Source of the DNA: Gibbula magus
Lineage: Eukaryota; Mollusca; Gastropoda; Trochida; Trochidae
DNA length: 64,000 nt
NCBI GenBank assembly: GCA_936450465.1
Contig: OW388296.1
Location: 39,336,023 to 39,400,022, forward strand
Reading direction: 5' to 3'
This document shows, piece by piece, positions 57,480-64,000 of this stretch. The position numbers and the translations under genes are program-made. Below the pieces are notes generated by a model, which saw only the letters and a list, made by a program, of their open reading frames with translations, made no database searches and had not been told where the DNA came from. Position 1 is the stretch's first letter, and every line of letters starts with the position of its first letter.

Positions 57480-57995
57480 TTGTTCCCCGCCGCAACGCGG
57501 AACGGGGGACTATGTATTCAGCGGCGTCCGTACGTACGTACGTCACATTTCTTGTTAACGCGATATCTCATGAAGCGTTTTATCCAAAGTCTTCAAATTT
57601 GGTGTCAGCCTACATTGTGGGAAGACGCAGACACCAGTCCATTTTGGTGACCTTGACCATATTTTCAAGGTCACCACGACACTTCGACCACTTTATTGTC
57701 TCTTGTTAACGTGATATCTCATGACCGGTTAGACATAATGTCTTAATATTTGCTGACAGCCTATATTGGCTGTTTACGCAGACACCACCATGCTTTGACC
57801 ACTTTTCGAACTCTTGTTAACGCAATATCTCATGAACCCAAGCACCCAAAGTTATCAATGTTGGTGTCAGTCTACATTGGGATATGACGCAGACACCCGT
57901 CGATTTTGGTGACCTTGACCTTAGTTTCAAGGTGACTATGACACTTGACCAAATGATGTGTCTTACTAAACTCAATGTTAACGGCGGGGGACATT
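57480..57995. mobile_element. Dispersed element splitting the 28-bp array
   Basis: Starts tgttccccgccgcaacg and ends cgttaacggcgggggacattg, which pair as short inverted ends. The interior repeats 'tcttgttaacgcgatatctc' three times and 'ggtgaccttgacc' twice, spaced about 150 bp. No coding capacity. Its insertion between units of one minisatellite supports mobility. Confidence 0.5.
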
Positions 57996-58059
57996 GCCAT
58001 GTTAGTGGCAAACACTTGTTTCAATTGGTTTTGGTCCCTGACACATTGGCTTGGCTCAG

Positions 58060-58345
58060 TTGTATGACACACCCATTCAAAGTTCAAATGTATGAGACAC
58101 CCACTCAACGTTCACATGTATGAGACAACTTTTCAAAGCTCAGATGTATGAGACACACATTCAAAGCTCAGATGTATGAGACACCCACTCAAAGCTCAGA
58201 TGTATGAGACACCCACTCAAAGCTCAGATGTATGAGACACACATTCAAAGCTCAGATGTATGAGACACACATTCAAAGTTCAGATGTATGAGACACACAT
58301 TCAAAGCTCAGGTGTATGAGACACACATTCAAAGCTCATCACCAC
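58060..58345 (+). repeat. 28-bp minisatellite, about 10 units
   Basis: The unit is atgtatgagacacccactca plus aagctcag, with cccact/cacatt variants. A further unit at 57447 precedes the inserted element. Confidence 0.9.
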
Positions 58346-58749
58346 CAACAAGTTCTGTCATAGTTAAAATGAACATTTCTCTTTCTGAATATTTGCCTCA
58401 GTTAAATCCGTTTAAACTCTACTCCAAGTGGGTGTACGACAGCAAAGGGCAATGCTGGTGAAACATTACGAGATTAATGGGGAACTATGTAGATATTGTG
58501 ATCCCAAATATAACAATGTTACATTTGTTCATTATTAAATGACATGTATTCCTAATGCATTCAGCCTTTGGACCAGATGCTATTGCAGATAGTGATTCAA
58601 CATATAACAATGTTACATTAATTACTGCTTTTCTTGTTTTATTAATAGCGTTACGATGATGATATTTTAAGCCCAGTAGTGAGAAAGTATGCTTCTGGTT
58701 TAAACATATTTTTATTTCATAAAATGAAATAAGGATTGCTGAACAAGCC

Positions 58750-59125
58750 ACAAGGCTTATTTGAACACCGCTTCTTTACAACGTATAATACATAACATAA
58801 AAGCGACGACAACGATGTTGATTATGAAAAACATATACAAACATGAAATATTATTATATCATATCTTGCAAGCAATACATCCGGTTAAGTGTGTCAATTT
58901 AAATTGTAAGAGTTTTTGAACGTCATTTTTAAAACGTTGGGTTTTATTAATGAAAATGTGAATTGAATCAAGAATTTTGAGATTTTCAGAGTGGGTTAGT
59001 TCTTTGTTTTCATTTAGAAGAGTATCAAGGCTATATCCGTTAGTGTAGAAGTGCAAGTTTTGTCTTAAGTGGTCATAATTATGGCAAGTAAGAAAGTAGT
59101 GCAAAGCATTTTCAGTCTTATATCA
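58750..59125 (-). mobile_element. LINE ORF2 C-terminal remnant
   Basis: The minus strand reads ENALHYFLTCHNYDHLRQNL ... LLNENKELTHSENLKILDSI ... HIFINKTQRF, matching the C-terminal 'H-FL.C..Y...R..L' and 'F..SHRFI..T.RF' blocks of CR1/jockey-like ORF2 proteins. Only the last ~80 residues are present. Confidence 0.6.
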
Positions 59126-60224
59126 ATACTCAGTCAATCGCCTGCTTATTAGCATCAAGACGAGCTTGTTAAATACTGATGCTCGCAGATATACATGAAT
59201 AAGCATAGTTTGGAATTAAAATATCAAAGATAAGCACCAATCCACATGCGAATGAATGTGGTTAGGTATCAAAGGTACATAACCAATTAAAAGTCAAGGG
59301 AGTAATTAACGTGTGGTAAGGTCAAGTTCACATGGTCCGACACTATTACCGTCAGAAAGGTCTCATCACAATAGATGCACATGTCAACTATCAAAGGCTT
59401 ATCACGGACCAATCAAACGTGGACGGACGGGTAAAAGCAATATACCCCGGAATCTGCCATTCGGAGCCATAAGAAGGTGATAAAACGACTTGCAAATCAT
59501 CAGTCCTAGTTCGCATAATAGTTGTTAGTTATATCGGGTGTAGATTGTGCGTGCCCCTGAAAGACTGTGAACATCTTGGAGGGACCCTAGTTCTAAAATA
59601 CAACACGTAACAAGAAAGAGTGTCAAAACGCTATCTTGAGCATAACCCCTTACTCCATATAGCTTAATAGAGTCCACGCACACCTTTTCAACCATGCTTA
59701 CAACCATACGTCATATTTACAAGAGTCCACTTCTCTATTTCTAGTATTTTACATACCGATGCTTTGCCAACATTCGTTCATAGGCATAATTTTTTTTACA
59801 GTATTTAATGGATTTCTAGACGTGAAAATAAGATTTGTTTACTGCATAACGGATATCCTTGTATTAAGGAATGATTTTTTCGAAATTCTTTAAAGTGTGT
59901 GTTTTTACTTTCGAAGATCTATGTATCCAATCGGACGCTTACGCAGACGATTCATCATTAACTTGCAGATGGCGGTGACTTCATCGTCTACAATCCTATT
60001 GCACAGAGACTCCTAAAACTAAAAGGACGTAGACTTTGATCATATGATAGTTACCGAAGTTATTTGGAGATTTTACAAGCGCTTCAAGCGGAGCTGATTT
60101 CGCACTTGGGTTCCGCAGAACCTTTAATGAAGTGCCAAATGTTGCCAAACGTGGGACAACTTTTGTAAGCTGATCCAAAAATGAGGGGGGAGGGAGAAAA
60201 TTTCGAAATTTTGAAATTTGGAAT
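59126..60224. other. Intergenic, nothing recognised
   Basis: No domain, RNA or clear repeat seen. Short frames at 59525-59707 and 59996-60178 look random. Confidence 0.4.
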
Positions 60225-60905
60225 GAATTAAGCTAATTTTAGAAAGGGAGAAGGAATGGTTGTGTTTGAATGATGTTTTGAATTGATGGATTGTGTAGAG
60301 TTTCGGGCCAGGAGGCCCGACTCCTTAATATATGTGCCTAGTGCATTGAAACGTGTAGAGTTGTTTTGGTGTTTTAGTGGTTGTTGTATGTTTCCGGGGT
60401 TAATGTTTTGTGGTAGAAGTGTTGTGTGTAGTTGTTTGCGTTGTGTTGTGTAGTGGGTGCATTCTGTGAGATTGTGTGTAATTGTTTCAGGGTGGTTCAG
60501 TGTAGGCATGTTTGTGTGGAGTTTGATTTGTGGAGGTGAGTGTTGGGTTTTGTGTGTCCCGTTTGGAGTTTGGTGATTGCCCTATCTATATTTTTGTTTT
60601 TGTGGTATGTTTTGAATTTTGTAAAGGGTTTGGGTAGTAAGGTTTTAGTGTGGGGAGCAGTTTGGGATTTGGTGTATTGTTGTTGCCAAATGGTTTTGAT
60701 ATGTTTAAGCGAGACTTTTGGCCTCTTGTTTAGAGTGGAAGATTGGTAATGTTATAATATTATTGAGTTTTAATGCTAGTTTAGCTGCTTGGTCGTCCCT
60801 TTCGTTGCCGAAGACGCCGACGTAGGCAGGTACCCAAAGAAGTTTTACGGATTTGCTTACCAAATATAACCACTGAGTATATAGCAATCTAAGAGGAGTG
60901 ATGAC
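60225..60905 (-). mobile_element. RNase H-bearing LINE remnant
   Basis: The minus strand reads VKLLWVPAYVGVFGNERDDQ followed by AAKLAL, the conserved last catalytic block of RNase H domains in I/jockey-related LINEs (usually WVPgHvGi.GNE.AD). The downstream 60509-60228 frame (PTLNHPETITHNLTECTHYT) matches the C-terminal His/Cys-bearing end of the same proteins. The catalytic Asp block is split by stops; the element is dead. Confidence 0.7.
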
Positions 60906-62099
60906 AAGGTTACGCGATACCAATGGTGATTGGTATATGGTCACAAGGTTACACGATACCAACGATGATTGGTAAATGGTGACAAGGTTACACGATACAA
61001 ACGATGATTGGTAAATGGTGACAAGGTTACACGATACCAATGGTGATTGGTATATTGTGACAAGGTTACACGATACCAATGATGATTGGTAACTGGTGAC
61101 AAGGTTACACGATACCAACGATGATTGGTAAATGGTGACAAGGTTACACGATACCAATGGTGATTGGTATATTGTGACAAGGTTACATGATACCAGCGAT
61201 GATTGGTAAATGGTCACAAGGTTACACGATACCAACGACGATTCGTAAATGGTGACAAGGTTACACGATACCAATGATGATTGGTAAATGGTGACAAGGT
61301 TACACGATACCAACGGCGATTGGTAAATTGTGACAAGGTTACACGATACCAGCGATGGTTGGTATATGGAGATAAGGTAACACGATAACAATGATGATTG
61401 GTAAATGGTGACAAGGTTACAAGATACCAACGATGATTGGTAATGGTGACAAGATTACACGATACCAGCGATGATTGGTAAATGGTGACAAGGTTACACG
61501 ATACCAACGACGATTGGTAAATTGTGACAAGGTTACACGATACCAGCGATGATTGGTATATGGAGATAAGGTTACACGATACCAACGATGATTGGTAAAT
61601 GGTGACAAGGTTACACGATACCAACGATGATTGGTAATGGTGACAAGATTACACGATACCAGCGATGATTGGTAAATGGTGACAAGGTTACACGATACCA
61701 ATGGTGATTGATATATGGAGATAAGGTTACACATTACCAATGGTGATTGGTATATGGAGATAAGGTTACACGATATATCGTGACAGGATTACACGATGAT
61801 TGGTATATAGAGATAAGGTTACACAATACCAACGATGATTGGTATATGGAGATAAGGTTACATGATACCAATGGTGATTGGTAAATGGTGACAAGGTTAC
61901 ACGATACCAACAATGATTGGTATATGGAGATAAGGTTACACGATATATCGTGACAGGATTACACGATGATTGGTATATAGAGATAAGGTTACACGATATA
62001 TGGTGACAAGATTACACGATATATGGTGACAAGATTACACGATACCAATGATGGCTGGTATCTGGTGACAAGGTTAGACAATACCAATGATGGCGGGTA
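60893..62099 (-). repeat. 39-bp minisatellite, about 30 units, abutting the Mab-21 gene
   Basis: Plus-strand unit acaaggttacacgataccaa then cgatgattggtaaatggtg, 39 bp, with tatatggagataagg variants and a longer composite (acacgatatatcgtgacagg...) present twice near 61770 and 61943. The minus strand is open for up to 241 codons with a 13-residue period. The Mab-21 reading frame ends inside the first units. Confidence 0.93.
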
Positions 62100-63399
62100 T
62101 CTGCTGGTAGGGTCTACTGGTCACGCCTCCACTGGAGCGTGTCTCCATCCACTGAGGTTCCTCCTGCTCCTGGTCGGGGCGGGTTCTCTCCACCAGACTG
62201 ACCAGTGCCTTCTCGTTGTTCGTCAGCCGCTCCAGGGTGCTTCTGTACAAGATAGTAGTCTTGCTGGGAAGAAGTCCAAAGAGATCCATGCCCTCAATGA
62301 TGAAGTGAGGTAGATATCCTGCTTTGCAGTAGAAGAGTAGTCTGTGGAGAAGGGAGAGCACACACTCTTCCAGGCTACAGCGCTGCCAGCGCGGTGAGAA
62401 GTCAATGTGATGGTCCATGTCGAACAGAAGCACAGTCTGAATCTGGTAGGCGCTGAGTGAGCTCAGCCGCCAATCTCTCTTGCAGAGTTTGCACACGATG
62501 TGGAGCGCCTTCAAGCGTACACCCTTGTCTGTGCACGAGATGGAACGCATGATCTCTCCTTCCTTCTGACTCCAACATACTCGCCATCGCATCTCTGATG
62601 CCGCGTTTTCGTCATAGTCGAAGGGTTTGGAGACTAGAACAGCACTGGACTTACCCATATGGATGGCTGGGATTATTTCTAGAGTCCAGCCATAGTTTCG
62701 AAGGTCATACAAAATGCAAAAATGATCACCTTTCATAACCATTTTAAGTCGCTCAAACGGTATGGATTGTTTGTTGAAAGCTTTTCGAATAACTTTGTTG
62801 AATACTTGGTAAGTTCTTCTAGGAGAGAGATGCAGTCTGTCGTCTGCCCTGAGACAGGCGAATTCGTCTGACTGGAGGGAGCGTCGTCTGGGCAGCTGCA
62901 TCACCACGTAGCCGGGCTCCAGAGGCTTCATCCTGACACTCCGCACAACGAAGGGAAGCAGGCACGGGATAACCTTGTCCTCGCATCGCCATGGCGGGAA
63001 ACTCTCAACAACAATAGGCTGACGAAAATCTAAATCGAAGTCATTTTTCCTGAGATGTTTGGTTATCCAGTCTGTAAATTCCCGGACTTCTCTTTGAACT
63101 GCGGTCAGCGAATGTTGCTGGCCCGCTATCTGATCTATGCCATTGTCTTCCGCCATCTTCTGTAGTGCATTGCCGAGTTGGGTGTTCTGCTCTTTCTCGG
63201 TTTTCTGTCTGTGGAGTCTGGGGAGGTAGATATGCGGTAGATCGCTTGAGGCTGGGTCGGCTTCGAACCTGACCCCGATGGTTTCTCTGAAGTCTGCACG
63301 CCTCCGCTGCCTTCTCTCCTCCAGCTGACGACTGAACGGATAGATACTGACGTCGTACCGGCGTCGAGGCATTCCGCAACCTGCAACACATAAGTTCAT
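62074..63399 (-). CDS. Mab-21 domain-containing protein (cGAS-like nucleotidyltransferase fold)
   Basis: A single large exon of up to 441 codons. Residues ~125-440 match the Mab-21 fold: FPPWRCEDKVIPCLLPFVV, GYVVMQLP, KVIRKAFN, YGWTLEIIPAI (the ..VDVVPAI strand of relatives), MRWRVCWSQKEGEIMRSI, CKLCKRDWRLSSLSAYQIQT, LPHFIIEGMDLFG. The usual GS and DxD/E residues of active enzymes are not evident, and the third Asp position reads Glu, so it may be non-catalytic (inference). The family includes developmental Mab-21 proteins and cGAS-like sensors, widely expanded in molluscs. Start: ATG at 63399, or Met10 at 63372, because a cag acceptor at 63381-63383 could make this the last exon of a spliced gene. 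The C-terminal ~8 residues (IPAIIGIV) and stop come from the 39-bp repeat. Confidence 0.85.
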   Translation of the reverse strand: MNLCVAGCGMPRRRYDVSIYPFSRQLEERRQRRRADFRETIGVRFEADPASSDLPHIYLPRLHRQKTEKEQNTQLGNALQKMAEDNGIDQIAGQQHSLTAVQREVREFTDWITKHLRKNDFDLDFRQPIVVESFPPWRCEDKVIPCLLPFVVRSVRMKPLEPGYVVMQLPRRRSLQSDEFACLRADDRLHLSPRRTYQVFNKVIRKAFNKQSIPFERLKMVMKGDHFCILYDLRNYGWTLEIIPAIHMGKSSAVLVSKPFDYDENAASEMRWRVCWSQKEGEIMRSISCTDKGVRLKALHIVCKLCKRDWRLSSLSAYQIQTVLLFDMDHHIDFSPRWQRCSLEECVLSLLHRLLFYCKAGYLPHFIIEGMDLFGLLPSKTTILYRSTLERLTNNEKALVSLVERTRPDQEQEEPQWMETRSSGGVTSRPYQQIPAIIGIV

Positions 63400-64000
63400 T
63401 CAACTTGCAACAGTATTCAGGCTTAATCGTGAATACATTCAGCACCAAGAGCTTGAACTATTGAAACGTCTTTAAAGGTGCATCCATTGTGTTGTTGGGA
63501 TTACTGATTTCTACCGAAAACTACCAATTCGATGATAGTCGACTTAGTATATTAAGATTATAAACGAATGTAGTAATATCTGATCGAAAACCGGACAATG
63601 AACCGCGATTGACGCGCGACAAACATAATTTTGGAATTTTATTTACATCAGACAAAATTATTGTGTTGATTATGTTGAATAGGTCATATAACTACTGCGC
63701 AGGTAAATGGGACGTGTAGTTTCGATTTTAATTGGAAACCAGTAATCGTGATATATTTGACGATTGGGGATGAATATGCAACTTGAATGAATTTAGCTGT
63801 ACTGTAAACAGCACATATCATGTATCAGGTATTATTAGCCAAATATGAAACACAATGGATGTACCTTTAACTCATGGCGGATGTTTATGTTTTGCCAACA
63901 AATTAAGACATGTTTCCATTAATTTTAATTAATTTTAAAAGGGAGAATTTATTCGATAAAGGGACCAAGCCAGGTAGACACATATCGTAACATCATGTAA
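63400..64000. other. Upstream of the Mab-21 gene, with dispersed repeat copy 2
   Basis: Possible intron or promoter of the Mab-21 gene. Positions 63740-63890 are the second copy of the repeat at 56400-56570. Nothing else recognised up to the window edge. Confidence 0.45.

Noticed and set aside
60705..61740. Minus-strand frames with MVSCNLVTIYQSS repeats
   Set aside because: Period of 13 residues from the 39-bp array; only the last part (60705-60905) has real similarity, to LINE RNase H.

Overview
This window looks like nuclear DNA of a marine invertebrate, most likely a mollusc or other lophotrochozoan. It has small coding exons with GT-AG introns, a fused NitFhit gene (a protostome-type fusion), debris of several non-LTR retrotransposons, hAT and Tc1-like elements, and many long minisatellites. 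No taxon can be fixed from the sequence alone. No bacterial operon, CRISPR array, rRNA or intact tRNA gene was seen.

Three genes can be supported. (1) NitFhit, minus strand, CDS 25128 down to 6335, ten exons and 475 codons: a nitrilase-family amidase domain joined to a FHIT histidine-triad domain. (2) QNG1 (C9orf64/DUF2419), plus strand, CDS 27322 to 51594, eight exons and 339 codons: a queuosine 5'-phosphate N-glycosylase for queuine salvage. The two genes are divergent, with starts 2.2 kb apart. (3) A Mab-21-domain protein (cGAS-like superfamily), minus strand, 63399 (or 63372) to 62074, whose stop codon and last residues lie in the first units of a minisatellite. Exon phases of the first two genes close without a frameshift, so both read as intact despite huge repeat-filled introns.

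Layout: 1-6.1 kb, gene-poor with retrotransposon fragments; 6.3-25.1 kb, NitFhit with a 39-bp array (48 units), a 39/49-bp higher-order array, a 70-bp array (44 units) and a LINE split by a hAT element; 25.1-27.3 kb, the intergenic region with dispersed ~145-bp repeats; 27.3-51.6 kb, QNG1 with a DNA element, a 30-bp array, a 12.5-kb array of 165 units of 76 bp, a 44-bp array, a hairpin region and a Tx1/L1-like LINE carrying a SINE; 51.6-60.2 kb, gene-poor with repeats and a decayed uncharacterised gene; 60.2-62.1 kb, an RNase H LINE remnant and a third 39-bp array; then the Mab-21 gene.

The most unusual signal is that several minisatellites are built from the 3' splice junction of their host gene. 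The 76-bp QNG1 unit is 30 nt of intron end plus the first 46 nt of exon 4, repeated 165 times. The 70-bp NitFhit unit is the intron 5 end plus the start of exon 6, repeated 44 times. In both, array length equals a whole number of units plus a 5-bp microhomology, and only the last copy leads into the real exon. QNG1 exon 8 has a smaller array of the same kind, and two other arrays are acceptor-like or abut an acceptor. This suggests a recurrent process that captures and amplifies splice acceptors, leaving the spliceosome with tens to hundreds of decoys.
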